From: Ilumatobacter fluminis | Lineage (GTDB): Bacteria; Actinomycetota; Acidimicrobiia; Acidimicrobiales; Ilumatobacteraceae | Direction: 5' to 3' | Length of the DNA: 64,000 nt | NCBI RefSeq assembly: GCF_004364865.1 | Contig: NZ_SOAU01000001.1 | Coordinates: 2,071,001-2,135,000 of the forward strand | Part shown: piece by piece, positions 43,885 through 53,077 of the stretch | Layout: each line of letters begins with the position of its first letter | How positions within the stretch are numbered: the stretch's first letter is position 1 | Notes under the pieces: model-generated | Told to the model about the DNA's origin: nothing | Database searches by the model: none | Seen by the model: the letters and a program-made list of their open reading frames with translations, nothing else | Made by a program: the position numbers and the translations under genes

Positions 43885-46251
43885 ATGAAGGTTCTTCTCT
43901 CCTGGCTCAACGAGTACGGCGACTTCGCCGACCCGACCGACGACGACGCCGTGCAGCGTCTCGCCGACACGATGACCGCGCTCGGGCTGGCGGTCGAAGA
44001 CATCGATCGCGTCGGCGCCACCGTCGACGGGGTCGTCTCGGCACGCGTGCTCCGACTCGAGCAACATCCCGACGCGGCGAAGGTCCAGCGCGTGTACGTC
44101 GACGCCGGTGACGGCTCCGAGCGCCACGTGTGGTGCGGTGCGTTCAACATGCAGGTCGGCGATGTCGTCCCGCTCGCCACCCTCGGCACCACCATGCCGA
44201 ACGGGATGACGATCGAACGACGCGGCATCCTCGGGATCGACTCCGAGGGCATGCTCTGCGCAGCCGACGAGCTCGGTCTCGGCACCGATCACTCGGGCAT
44301 CCTGATCCTCCCCGCCGACACCGAACTCGGTGTGCCGTACGGCGAGGTGCTCGGGATCCGACCCGACGTGCTGTTCGACCTCGACCTCACGCGCAACCGA
44401 CCCGACTGCTGGGGCTACGTGGGCATCGCCCGCGACGTCGCCGCCCAGATGGGTATCGAGTTCCGACCGCCCACCCCGCCCGAACCCGAGTGGGGACCCG
44501 AGCGGACCGCGCCGGTCGAGCTCGTGTCCGGCGACCGCTGTGGTCGCTTCACGAGCGTGGTCATGAGCGGCGTCGAGGTCGGACCGAGCCCGGACTGGAT
44601 GCAGCGCCGGCTGCTGGCGGCCGGCATGCGACCGATCAGCAACGTCGTCGACGCCTCCAACTACGTGACGCTCGAGCTGAACCAGCCGACCCACGCCTAC
44701 GACCTCGAGACCTTGGGCGGCGGCGGGTTCCGCATCCGTGTCGCGAGCGAAGGCGAACAGATGGTCACACTCGACGGAGAGACCCGCACGCTCACCGAGG
44801 CCGACGTGCTGATCTGCGACGCCGATGATGTTCCGATCGGTATCGGCGGTGTGATGGGCGGCCTCGACTCCGAGATCTCCGACACGACCACGGTCGTGGC
44901 GCACGAGATCGCCTGGTTCACCCCGCTCACGGTGCTGCAGACGTCGAGCCGTCTCGGTCTGCGCACCGAGGCCTCGGCCCGATACGAGCGCGGCTGCGAC
45001 CCGTACATCATCGACACCGCGCACGCTCGCTTCGCCGAACTGTTGGGTGAAACGTGCCCGAACCTCGTGGTGCACGCCGGCAAAGCCGACGAGCGCGGCC
45101 CCGGGCTCCCGCCGCAGGAGCGTTCGACCGAGCTGCGCATCAGCGAGGTCAACCGAGTGCTCGGCACCGAACTGACCGCCGACGACCTGCCACCGCTGCT
45201 CGACCCGATCGGGTTCACGGTGTCGGGCTCGGGCGACACCCGGACCGTTGCGATCCCGTCGTGGCGGCCCGACTCCACCGAGGAGATCGACGTGATCGAG
45301 GAGGTGGCACGCCACTACGGCTACGAGCGGGTCGGCAAGACCGTTCCGAAGTCGACCGTGCACGGCGCCCTGTCGGTCAAGCAGCAGCGTCGGCGGCTCC
45401 TGCGAGAAGTGCTCCTCGGATTGGGGATCTCCGAGGCGATGCCGAACCCGTTCCTCGCGCCCGACACGCTGGCGAAGGCCGGCCTCGACGGCCCGACGAT
45501 CAGCATCACGAACCCGCTCGTCGTCGAAGAGAGCGTCCTACGCACCTCGCTCCGGCCGGGTCTCCTGGAGGCGATCGCCTACAACGAGTCGCACCGTGCG
45601 ACCGGCGTGAAGCTGTTCGAGATCGGCCACGTCTACCCGCCCGGTTCGGGCGAGTTGCCCGACGAGTACGAAGCGCTGTGCGTGGTGCTCGCCGGCGAAG
45701 AAGCCCCGGCAGCGATGGCGGTGTGGCGCGAGATCGCGACGGCCCTCGGTGTGGGCGCCCGCGTCGACCAGGGACGCGTCCCGGCCGGACTCCACGCCAC
45801 CCGCTCGGCGACGCTGCAGGCGGGCAAGGACCCGACCGGCGCCGTCGGCGAGGTCGACCCGGCGGTGCTCCAGCGCTTCGAGGTGACCGAGCGGGTCGCC
45901 ATCCTCGAGCTCGACCTCGACGAGGTGCTCGGTCGCGAGCCGAAGCCGGCCCAGTGGAAGCCGGTGAGCAAGTACCCGTCGAGCGACCTCGACCTGGCCT
46001 TCATCCTGTCCGACGACGTGCCGGCCGAGAAGCTCGAGAAGGCGATCCGGCAGGGCGCCGGCGCGTTGCTCGTCGACATCGAGTTGTTCGACGTGTTCCG
46101 AGGTGAGTCGCTCGGCGACGGTCGACGCAGTCTGGCGTACCGGGTGCGGCTGCAGGCCGACGACCGCAACCTCACCGACGCCGACATCGCCGAGGTCCGA
46201 CGCGGCGCGGTGGCTGCGGCCACCAAGTTGGGCGCCGAACTGCGCGGCTGA
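43885..46251 (+). CDS. pheT: Phenylalanyl-tRNA synthetase beta subunit
   Basis: The 788-residue subunit contains, in order, an N-terminal domain, an OB-fold tRNA-binding EMAP-like domain (about 40-155), and B3/B4 editing domains (about 215-400). A B5 domain, a catalytic-like domain and the C-terminal ferredoxin-like anticodon-binding domain (about 690-788, starting WKPVSKYPSSDLDLAF) follow. Editing of mischarged tyrosine is expected from B3/B4. It follows pheS after 15 bases. Confidence 0.95.
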   Translation: MKVLLSWLNEYGDFADPTDDDAVQRLADTMTALGLAVEDIDRVGATVDGVVSARVLRLEQHPDAAKVQRVYVDAGDGSERHVWCGAFNMQVGDVVPLATLGTTMPNGMTIERRGILGIDSEGMLCAADELGLGTDHSGILILPADTELGVPYGEVLGIRPDVLFDLDLTRNRPDCWGYVGIARDVAAQMGIEFRPPTPPEPEWGPERTAPVELVSGDRCGRFTSVVMSGVEVGPSPDWMQRRLLAAGMRPISNVVDASNYVTLELNQPTHAYDLETLGGGGFRIRVASEGEQMVTLDGETRTLTEADVLICDADDVPIGIGGVMGGLDSEISDTTTVVAHEIAWFTPLTVLQTSSRLGLRTEASARYERGCDPYIIDTAHARFAELLGETCPNLVVHAGKADERGPGLPPQERSTELRISEVNRVLGTELTADDLPPLLDPIGFTVSGSGDTRTVAIPSWRPDSTEEIDVIEEVARHYGYERVGKTVPKSTVHGALSVKQQRRRLLREVLLGLGISEAMPNPFLAPDTLAKAGLDGPTISITNPLVVEESVLRTSLRPGLLEAIAYNESHRATGVKLFEIGHVYPPGSGELPDEYEALCVVLAGEEAPAAMAVWREIATALGVGARVDQGRVPAGLHATRSATLQAGKDPTGAVGEVDPAVLQRFEVTERVAILELDLDEVLGREPKPAQWKPVSKYPSSDLDLAFILSDDVPAEKLEKAIRQGAGALLVDIELFDVFRGESLGDGRRSLAYRVRLQADDRNLTDADIAEVRRGAVAAATKLGAELRG

Positions 46252-46252
46252 G

Positions 46253-46639
46253 ATGCCCGGAGAGACCGATCTGGCCCGGATGCTGGCGACGCTCGACGTC
46301 GTGCAGCGCCCGGGCCGGTTCGCGTTCGTGACGGGGGAGTGGCCGACCCTCGCCGCCGACGCTGCTGCCACGATCCACGAGGACGAAGGACCGACCTACG
46401 TCGTCACCACCGAACAGGCCGACGCCGCCGGGGCGCCGGTCGACTTCGAGGCGGCCTGGCTCACGCTCACCGTCCATTCGGCGCTCGAAGCGGTCGGACT
46501 GACGGCGGCCTTCTCGGCCGTGCTCGGCGAGGCGGGCATCCCGTGCAACGTGCTCGCGGGCTACCACCACGACCATCTCCTCGTGCCCGCCGACCGGGCC
46601 GACGAGGCGGTCAGCGTGTTGCGATCGCTCGCCGGGTGA
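46253..46639 (+). CDS. ACT-domain protein (CASTOR/ACT_7-like)
   Basis: The 128-residue protein opens ARMLATLDVVQRPGRFAFVT and ends with AVLGEAGIPCNVLAGYHHDH and LLVPADRADEAVSVLRSL, a typical paired-ACT amino-acid-sensor pattern. A role in ligand sensing or as an N-acetyltransferase-like regulator is plausible but unproven. It begins one base after the pheT stop, so it is likely co-expressed with phenylalanyl-tRNA synthetase. Its 3' end overlaps the convergent membrane gene by 29 bases. Confidence 0.75.
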   Translation: MPGETDLARMLATLDVVQRPGRFAFVTGEWPTLAADAAATIHEDEGPTYVVTTEQADAAGAPVDFEAAWLTLTVHSALEAVGLTAAFSAVLGEAGIPCNVLAGYHHDHLLVPADRADEAVSVLRSLAG

Positions 46640-47780
46640 GTGCCCGGGCGGCGAACACCTCACGGACGTCGTTCTCGGTGTCGCCGCGGAACTGCTCTCG
46701 GTAGGCGGCGTCGTTGATGCTCGACACCGCGAACTGCAAGGTGGCGAAGGCCCCGATGAACGCCGCGACCGCAAGGTGCTCCCACGTGAGCACCATCTCG
46801 CCGCCGAGGAAGTCGAACCGCACGATCGGATCGAGCTCGTCGGTGGTGGTCCACTGGAGAATCGTCGTCTCCCGGACGGCCAGCAGACCGAACCCGACGT
46901 AGAACACCGCCGACACGAGGCCCACGAGCACCGCCTGCACCAGCTGCGAGATCATGAGGAGCAGCCCGGCGTTCACGACCTCGGTCCGGGTGAGCGGCGG
47001 AGCGTCGACCGGCGTGGTGCGGTCGAGGTCGTCGAACGGGAGCTGGTCGATGGGCGCGCTCGTCTGGCCGACGAGCCCGAACACCTCGTTCCAGTCGCCG
47101 AAGCGGGCGAGCGCGCCGACCTCGCCCGGAACCTGCAGCCCGAGGAACAGCGCCGCCAGGCCGACCAGCAGCACGATCACGATCACGAAGTACGCGGGCA
47201 CGAAGTCGTGGGCGACCTGCCACACCTCGGCGTTCAGGAACACGAACGCCGTGATCAGGAGCATGATCGGCAGACCCCGAGCGAACAGCGCCGTGATGGT
47301 CCCGACCTGCTGTGCCGCCTGGACCGCTCCCACCCGCAGCGCCGGGACGAGGCCGTACGAGGTGATCGCATAGGCGATCAGCAGCAGTGCGGCGTTGAGG
47401 GCGATCACCGTGAGCCCTTCCTGCCAGCCGTTGTCGGCGACGACCGTCACCAGCACGGCCGGCCCGAACAGGTAGACCGCGACCTCCCAGGCGCCGATGT
47501 CGTCGGGAAGCGCGAGCGGTGGTCGCCGACGAACGAGGTTGACGGCGACGAACCCGCCGATGAGCACGCCGAGTCCGGCGACGAACACGGCGAACTGCGC
47601 CCAGCCGGACACCCGATCGTTGAAGGCGGTGAACAGCTCCACGAACATCACGAAGAGCTGGAACGGCCAGGTACGGGTCAGGACGTCCTCGGTCGACGAG
47701 TAGCCGTCGATCGCGTGGGGGAGCCCGCGTCGAATGAACCAGCGGTTGGTCCGCTCGATCAGCGCCTCGGGTGACTCCAT
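46611..47780 (-). CDS. Multi-pass membrane protein of unknown function
   Basis: The 389-residue protein has about eight to nine hydrophobic segments beginning near residue 35, and a conserved-looking loop around DWNEVFGLVGQTSAPIDQLP. No transport, enzyme or secretion motif was recognised. The ATG at 47780 is preferred over one 24 bases upstream because a CAGACT -10-like element lies seven bases before it. It converges on the ACT gene, overlapping its end. Confidence 0.65.
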   Translation of the reverse strand: MESPEALIERTNRWFIRRGLPHAIDGYSSTEDVLTRTWPFQLFVMFVELFTAFNDRVSGWAQFAVFVAGLGVLIGGFVAVNLVRRRPPLALPDDIGAWEVAVYLFGPAVLVTVVADNGWQEGLTVIALNAALLLIAYAITSYGLVPALRVGAVQAAQQVGTITALFARGLPIMLLITAFVFLNAEVWQVAHDFVPAYFVIVIVLLVGLAALFLGLQVPGEVGALARFGDWNEVFGLVGQTSAPIDQLPFDDLDRTTPVDAPPLTRTEVVNAGLLLMISQLVQAVLVGLVSAVFYVGFGLLAVRETTILQWTTTDELDPIVRFDFLGGEMVLTWEHLAVAAFIGAFATLQFAVSSINDAAYREQFRGDTENDVREVFAARALTRRAIATR

Positions 47781-47825
47781 CGGCCACAGTCTGGTCGACG
47801 GCATCCGACGCGGAGCGGTTCCGGG

Positions 47826-48230
47826 CTACTCGGTATCGGCCGACCAGGCGTTGCGGTCCGTCGTGCTGAGTTCGACGGTGTTGCCCATCGGGTCTCGCAC
47901 CGGGAAGCTCCAGTACCCGACCCATTGCGGCTCCGCCCGGTGGCATGGCATCCCCGCCGCGGTCGCAGCGTCGACGGCGCGAACGAACGACGCCGCGTCG
48001 AGTTCGATGCCCCACGACGGGGCTGTCGCCGTGCCGCCGTCCCACCCGAGTTGCTTGGCCCAGCCCGACGCCGCCGGCTCGACGTCGGATCGCTCCTCGA
48101 TCGTGATCTGGAGGTCGCCGACCCGGTACCCCACGACGCCGTCCTCGATCGAGACGAAGATCTCCGACAGGCCGACGACGTCGGTGTAGCAGCGACGAAC
48201 CTCGCCGAGGTCGGAGCAGTGCAGGTACAA
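47826..48230 (-). CDS. VOC (glyoxalase/bleomycin-resistance) superfamily protein
   Basis: This protein of about 134 residues has paired beta-alpha-beta modules: LYLHCSDLGEVRRCYTDVVG, GVVGYRVGDLQITIEERSD and the closing FPVRDPMGNTVELSTTD. VOC enzymes use a metal for isomerase, dioxygenase or resistance chemistry; the substrate is unknown. The frame has no ATG or GTG near the domain start. TTG at 48230 is given here; ATC at 48242 is six bases after a TACGGT and would suit a leaderless transcript. Confidence 0.72.
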   Translation of the reverse strand: MYLHCSDLGEVRRCYTDVVGLSEIFVSIEDGVVGYRVGDLQITIEERSDVEPAASGWAKQLGWDGGTATAPSWGIELDAASFVRAVDAATAAGMPCHRAEPQWVGYWSFPVRDPMGNTVELSTTDRNAWSADTE

Positions 48231-48243
48231 GAACGCGACGATC

Positions 48244-48261
48244 GCCCGACCGTAGTCGGGC
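48244..48261. promoter_or_regulatory. Palindrome between the divergent VOC and binding-protein genes
   Basis: GCCCGAC (48244-48250) and GTCGGGC (48255-48261) are perfect inverse complements around a four-base spacer. It covers the -10-like TACGGT of the VOC gene and could be an operator. Confidence 0.4.
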
Positions 48262-48323
48262 GGTCGTGACGCCGGTTGCCGTCGGCATGAACCCGCCTTG
48301 AGGCGGGCTTGAGAAATGGTCCG

Positions 48324-48336
48324 TACCTTCGCGTGC
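48324..48336 (+). promoter_or_regulatory. Leaderless promoter of the binding-protein gene
   Basis: TACCTT (48324-48329) lies seven bases before the ATG at 48337, supporting that start over one 21 bases upstream. Confidence 0.55.
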
Positions 48337-49293
48337 ATGATCGGTCGGACGTTTGTGCTCGCGGTGGCCGTCGGCGCCTCGATCGCGCTGACGGGCGCAT
48401 GCGGGACCGGCGACGGCGACGTCGCCGATTCGGCTCCGGCGACCACCGTCTTTTCCGTCTCGAGCGTCCGTGACGACCATGCCGTGCGCGTGGGTGTGCT
48501 CGCCATCCGGAGCGCCGTCGCCGCCAACGGGCAGTACGGGCCGATCGTCGACTATCTGGAAGACGAACTCCAGCGACCGTTCGAGCTGGTGCCGCTCGCC
48601 CAGGACGAGTTGTTCGAGGCCGTGGCCGATGGCGAGATCGACTTCGTCCTCTCGAACCCACTGTCGTCGGTCCAGGTGCAACGCCTGTATGACACGGAGT
48701 TCCTCGCCACGATCGATCGGGTCGGCACCGGCCCGGAGTTCGGCGGGCTGATCATCGTGCGGGCCGACAGCGACATGGAGACGCTCGACGACCTGCGGGG
48801 TGCCGACGTGACGTGCGTGGCCTTCGAGACCGCAGCGGCCGGGTGCAACTTCCAGGTGATGCACCTGCGCGAAGCCGGCATCGACACGTCGGAGTTCGCA
48901 CGCTTCACGGAGACTCCATCGCAGGACAACATCGTGCTCGCCGTACTGACCGGAGACGTCGACGCCGGATTCGTCCGGACCGGGCAGCTCGAACGGATGG
49001 TCGCCGAGGGGACGCTCGCCTCGCTCGATGACGTGCGAATCCTCGACCGGCACGAAGGCGACTATCCGTACCCGCACACGACCCCGCTCTACCCGGAGTG
49101 GCCCGTCGCGGCCCTCGCCGAGACCGACGGCGACGTAGCGGCCGCCGTCGCCGACGCGCTGTTGACCATTGAAGCCGGCCATCCGGCGCTCGCGAACGCG
49201 AACGCTGCCGGTTTCGTCGCACCGCCGGACTACGGGCCGCTCGACCGGCTCGTCGTCGAACTCGAACTGCGGTCGTGGGATGCCGCCGACTGA
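48337..49293 (+). CDS. PhnD-like periplasmic binding lipoprotein
   Basis: The 318-residue protein starts with a lipoprotein signal ending SIALTGAC, so it would be attached to the outer face of the membrane. The mature part matches phosphate/phosphonate-type solute-binding proteins: RVGVLAIRSAVAANGQYGPI, LIIVRADSDMETLDDLRGAD and GDVDAGFVRTGQLERM. No permease or ATPase genes are near. Its end overlaps the hybrid histidine kinase gene by 14 bases, so it probably presents a ligand to that kinase instead of feeding a transporter. Confidence 0.8.
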   Translation: MIGRTFVLAVAVGASIALTGACGTGDGDVADSAPATTVFSVSSVRDDHAVRVGVLAIRSAVAANGQYGPIVDYLEDELQRPFELVPLAQDELFEAVADGEIDFVLSNPLSSVQVQRLYDTEFLATIDRVGTGPEFGGLIIVRADSDMETLDDLRGADVTCVAFETAAAGCNFQVMHLREAGIDTSEFARFTETPSQDNIVLAVLTGDVDAGFVRTGQLERMVAEGTLASLDDVRILDRHEGDYPYPHTTPLYPEWPVAALAETDGDVAAAVADALLTIEAGHPALANANAAGFVAPPDYGPLDRLVVELELRSWDAAD

Positions 49294-51649
49294 ACAGCCT
49301 TCACGCCTGTCCTTCGACGGTGTGCCGATCACTCGAAGCGTCGGCGTCAGGTCGTTCCTGCTCCTGGCGGCCTTGCTCGTCGTCGTGATGGCGAGCGCCG
49401 TCGCGTTCATCGGAGCTCGGAACTACGACCACGAGACCGATCTGCTCGGCGAGCGCTCCGCATCGCAGGCCCGATTTCTCGCGTCGGTCAGCGCTGAAGC
49501 GATCTTCTTCCGCGACTTCCTGACGCTGGAGACACTCGTTCGCAACGCGATCGAGGACCCGTCGACCGTTCACGTCGTCTTCACCGACAACGACGGCACA
49601 ACGATGACCAGGTTCATCGATCGCGACGATCAGCGGATCGTCGACATGCTCGATGCGGGTGCCGGTCCCGACAGCAATACGCTGGCAGACGCCCTCGTCG
49701 TCGATGCCGACGTTCGCGAGGTGGTGCAACCGGTCGTCAGCCAGGGAGCGCAGCTCGGCGAGGTTCGTGTGCTGTACTCGATCGAACCGGCTCGAGAGAA
49801 CGCACGCCGTTTCGTCCGCGACGCATCGGTCGCCGCGGGGATCGTCCTGGCACTGGTCCTCATCGCCACCACGGTCATCTTCCGTCGCAAGATCCGCCAC
49901 CCGCTTCGCGACCTCACGCACAAGACGCAGGCGCTCGCCGCCGGCGAGTTCCACGAGGGCATCGGCGTCGACCGACGCGACGAGATCGGCGTGCTGCAGA
50001 GTGCGTTCAACGAAATGGCCCGCGAGTTGCAGGGCACCCTCGTCGGTCTCGAACGCGCCCGCGACGACGCCGAGCGTGCCGACCGGGTCAAGTCCGACTT
50101 TCTCGCCAACATGAGCCATGAGATCAGGACGCCGTTGAACGCACTGCTCGGGTTGAGCGAGCTGCTGCTCGACTCGAACCTGACGGCTGATCAGCGCGAA
50201 CTCGTGACCACGATGCATCGCAGCGGCGAAGCCCTGCTGGAGATGCTCAACGAGATCCTCGACTATTCCAAGCTCGAGAACAATCGGCTCGAACTGGACG
50301 TCGAGCCATTCGACGTGCGCGAACTGGTCGACAGTACGACCGATCTGTTCGTCGCTGCAGCGCGAGAGAAGGGGGTGTCGGTCGAGACCGACGTGGCTGC
50401 AGACGTTCCTCGTGTGGTGTTGGGAGACGAGGGTCGCACCCGCCAGGTACTCGTCAACCTGGTCGGGAACGCCGTCAAGTTCACCGATCGCGGCAGTGTC
50501 CGCATCTCCGTCGAGACCGCCGGTGACCGGTTGCGCTTCGTGGTCACCGACACCGGAATCGGGCTCGACCCCGACCAGGCAGACTCGCTGTTCGAACCGT
50601 TCCGACAGGCCGACAGCACGACGACCCGACAGTTCGGAGGCACCGGGCTGGGTCTGGCCATCAGCCAACGTCTCGTCGAGATGATGGACGGCGAGATCCG
50701 AGCCACCGGTGCGATCGGCGACGGGGCGAGCTTCTCGTTCGACGTGGCGCTCCCGGCGGCGAACACTGCGACCGATCGAACGGCGCCTTCGGTCGCCGAG
50801 ATCGACCGCGGGCTCGCACGTCGCCATCCCATCCGGGTCCTCGTGGCCGAGGACAACACCGTGAACCAGCTCGTGGCGACCCGCATGTTCGCTCGCCTCG
50901 GCTACTCGGTCGACGTCGCCGCTGACGGCGTCGAAGCCATCGACATGGTGCTCGCCGGCGGGTACGACCTGGTGCTGATGGACGTCCAGATGCCACGACT
51001 CGACGGGGTCCAAGCCACGCAGCGCATCAAGTCGTTGCTTCCCGCCGAGCAGTGCCCTCGGATCGTCGCATGCACCGCGCACGCCCTCGAGGGCGACCGC
51101 GAGCGATACCTGACCGCCGGCCTCGACGACTATCTCAGTAAGCCGATCGAGCTGGCACGGGTCGCAGCGATCATCGAGTCGACTCCGCCGCTCGCGATCG
51201 CCGTCGATTCGCGCGGCCCGACGCCACCGACGATCAACGACGAACTCGATCGACCGATGGACGACATTGCATCGTTGCCGATCGATGACCGGGCGGAGAT
51301 CGACGACTGCTCGGTCATCGACCGGGAAGAACTCGTGCGACTGCTGGGCGAGGACGCGGAGCCGCTCCTCGCTCTGCTCCTGCCGGTCTTCCAGGCCGAT
51401 GCCGTCGAACGTCTCGCTGCAATCCGGCTTGCGGTCGGCGGTGGCGACGCCGAGTCGTTGCGGTTGGAGGCACACGCCCTCAAAGGCGGAGCCCGTGCCA
51501 TCGCCATCACCACGATCGGGGACGACGCTGCTCGACTCGAGGCGATGGGTCGCGCCGGGGATTGCGCCGGCGCCGACGATCTGATCGCGTCGATCGAGCG
51601 AGAACTCATCCGCGTCGGCGACGTGGTGGCATCGTCCACCTCGGGCTGA
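49280..51649 (+). CDS. Hybrid sensor histidine kinase with receiver and Hpt domains
   Basis: The 789-residue protein has a membrane segment near 24-46, an extracytoplasmic sensor region of about 140 residues, and a second segment near 188-208. HAMP, HisKA (FLANMSHEIRTPLNALLG, H280), HATPase (NAVKFTD, TGIGL, GGTGLGLAIS), a receiver (LVLMDVQMPRLDG, D568) and a C-terminal Hpt domain (EAHALKGGARAI, H732) follow. All phosphorelay residues are intact. The output regulator is not adjacent. Overlap with the binding-lipoprotein gene suggests the two form one sensory unit. Confidence 0.9.
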   Translation: MPPTEQPSRLSFDGVPITRSVGVRSFLLLAALLVVVMASAVAFIGARNYDHETDLLGERSASQARFLASVSAEAIFFRDFLTLETLVRNAIEDPSTVHVVFTDNDGTTMTRFIDRDDQRIVDMLDAGAGPDSNTLADALVVDADVREVVQPVVSQGAQLGEVRVLYSIEPARENARRFVRDASVAAGIVLALVLIATTVIFRRKIRHPLRDLTHKTQALAAGEFHEGIGVDRRDEIGVLQSAFNEMARELQGTLVGLERARDDAERADRVKSDFLANMSHEIRTPLNALLGLSELLLDSNLTADQRELVTTMHRSGEALLEMLNEILDYSKLENNRLELDVEPFDVRELVDSTTDLFVAAAREKGVSVETDVAADVPRVVLGDEGRTRQVLVNLVGNAVKFTDRGSVRISVETAGDRLRFVVTDTGIGLDPDQADSLFEPFRQADSTTTRQFGGTGLGLAISQRLVEMMDGEIRATGAIGDGASFSFDVALPAANTATDRTAPSVAEIDRGLARRHPIRVLVAEDNTVNQLVATRMFARLGYSVDVAADGVEAIDMVLAGGYDLVLMDVQMPRLDGVQATQRIKSLLPAEQCPRIVACTAHALEGDRERYLTAGLDDYLSKPIELARVAAIIESTPPLAIAVDSRGPTPPTINDELDRPMDDIASLPIDDRAEIDDCSVIDREELVRLLGEDAEPLLALLLPVFQADAVERLAAIRLAVGGGDAESLRLEAHALKGGARAIAITTIGDDAARLEAMGRAGDCAGADDLIASIERELIRVGDVVASSTSG

Positions 51650-51657
51650 CCGCCGGT

Positions 51658-52587
51658 TCAGTCGTCCCAGCCGGGGCCGCAGGCGAAGGCGGGGTTCGTC
51701 ATCTCGATCGGCGGGAGTTCGACCGGTCCGTCCGGTGTCTCGACCACGGCATCGACGAGTTCGGTGGAAACGCTCGATCCGTCGCAGATGATCGTCGCTT
51801 CCGGATACAGGAACGAGCCGGACGTGACCGGCCAGATCGCCAGCCAGAGCGGCGAACGGGCGAACGGCTCGCGACCGGTGTCGCAGTTGCCCGCTGCGAG
51901 GTCCACGCCGTAGAGCACGCTGACGCCGAACTGTTCGCTCGGGAGGGTGATGACCGTGCCGCGCGACTCGGTGACGTTGCCGGCGACCGGCTCGATTCCG
52001 ATCGCCCAGCGCTGCTGCTCGTCGGACATCGCGAAGCCGCGTCCACATTCCCACGGACGATCGAACTCGACCGCCAGCAGCTCGGCGACATCCGGCTCGG
52101 CCTGCTCGTCCATGCTCCGTACGACGTCGATCGTCTCGAAGGTCAGTGTCTCGCTGACCCCGGTGCAGCCGCCCGGCATCACCCCATCCGTCAGGGTGCC
52201 CGAGCCGAGAATCAGGTCGCCGACCTCGGCGCCGACGTCGTCCGGGATGACGAGGTCGGCGTTGCGGAGTTCACCGATGGCGGTCGCGACGCGGCAGCCG
52301 CCGGCACCGACCGCCACGACTGCGGCGATCGGTCGTTGGTCGGGCGGACCCGTCGTGTCGACCTGGACGCTGGTGGGCGCAACGATCGTGCCCGGTGACG
52401 TCGATGCCGTCGGCGCCGTGGTCGTGGTGTCGCTGGTCGTCGTGGGGGTCGTCGTGGTCATGACGGGTTCGCTCGTCGCAGGTCCGTCCGTCGTCGCGTC
52501 GGCCGAGGACGACGGCCCCGTCTGCTCGGCGGCGTCGTCGCTGCAGGCCGGCACGATGAGCAGGGTCGAGGCGGCGGCGAGCGCCAT
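51658..52587 (-). CDS. Secreted lipoprotein, Thr-rich linker
   Basis: The 309-residue product begins with a short hydrophobic signal ending TLLIVPAC, a lipobox, and then has a Ser/Thr/Pro-rich linker of about 60 residues. A globular region follows with several cysteines and segments such as FDRPWECGRGF; the family was not recognised. The ATG at 52587 leaves no positive n-region. An ATC at 52629 would add 14 residues including RRRR, giving a canonical signal peptide, and lies six bases after CATCAT. Confidence 0.65.
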   Translation of the reverse strand: MALAAASTLLIVPACSDDAAEQTGPSSSADATTDGPATSEPVMTTTTPTTTSDTTTTAPTASTSPGTIVAPTSVQVDTTGPPDQRPIAAVVAVGAGGCRVATAIGELRNADLVIPDDVGAEVGDLILGSGTLTDGVMPGGCTGVSETLTFETIDVVRSMDEQAEPDVAELLAVEFDRPWECGRGFAMSDEQQRWAIGIEPVAGNVTESRGTVITLPSEQFGVSVLYGVDLAAGNCDTGREPFARSPLWLAIWPVTSGSFLYPEATIICDGSSVSTELVDAVVETPDGPVELPPIEMTNPAFACGPGWDD

Positions 52588-52665
52588 CCGGCGACGGCGA
52601 GTGGTCGATCTGCTGCGGTGTGTGTCGATCCGTCGATGATGTCACGACGGCGCCGCTGCGAGACG

Positions 52666-53064
52666 TCAGGTGGGCGTCGGCCCGAGGAGATCCCAGGGGT
52701 TGCCCTCCAGGTCGCGGAAGACCGCCACGCGTCCGTACGGCTCGTCGCGCGGCGCTTCGTCGAACGTCACACCGTGTTCGAGCATGTGTCGGTGGGCGGC
52801 GTCGAAGTCGTCGACATGGAGGAACAGACCGACGCGGCCCGACCACTGTCGCCCGACCGCAGCTTCTTGCTGGTCGCCGTCGGCCAGTGCGAGCAGCAGA
52901 CCGGTCTCGGCACCCGGCGGTCGCACGACGACCCAACGCTTCGGCCGACCGTCGTCGGTGGTCGACGGTGCGTCCTCGACCAGCTCGAACCCCAGCGCAT
53001 CGACGAAGAACCGGATGGCAGCGTCGTAGTCCCGGACGATCAGTGTCGTGTTCGCGATGTGCAC
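52666..53064 (-). CDS. VOC (glyoxalase-like) superfamily protein
   Basis: The 132-residue protein begins HIANTTLIVRDYDAAIRFFV and contains VGLFLHVDDFDAAHRHMLEH and AVFRDLEGNPWDLLGPTP, the two-module VOC pattern close to glyoxalase-like proteins of actinobacteria. No substrate is assigned. The GTG at 53064 has a -10 TAGTGT seven bases upstream, overlapping the stop of the sigma-factor gene behind it. Confidence 0.83.
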   Translation of the reverse strand: MHIANTTLIVRDYDAAIRFFVDALGFELVEDAPSTTDDGRPKRWVVVRPPGAETGLLLALADGDQQEAAVGRQWSGRVGLFLHVDDFDAAHRHMLEHGVTFDEAPRDEPYGRVAVFRDLEGNPWDLLGPTPT

Positions 53065-53077
53065 GCTGCGGACACTA
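53065..53077 (-). promoter_or_regulatory. Leaderless promoter of the VOC gene
   Basis: On the minus strand TAGTGT (53077-53072) is followed after seven bases by the GTG at 53064. Confidence 0.5.
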
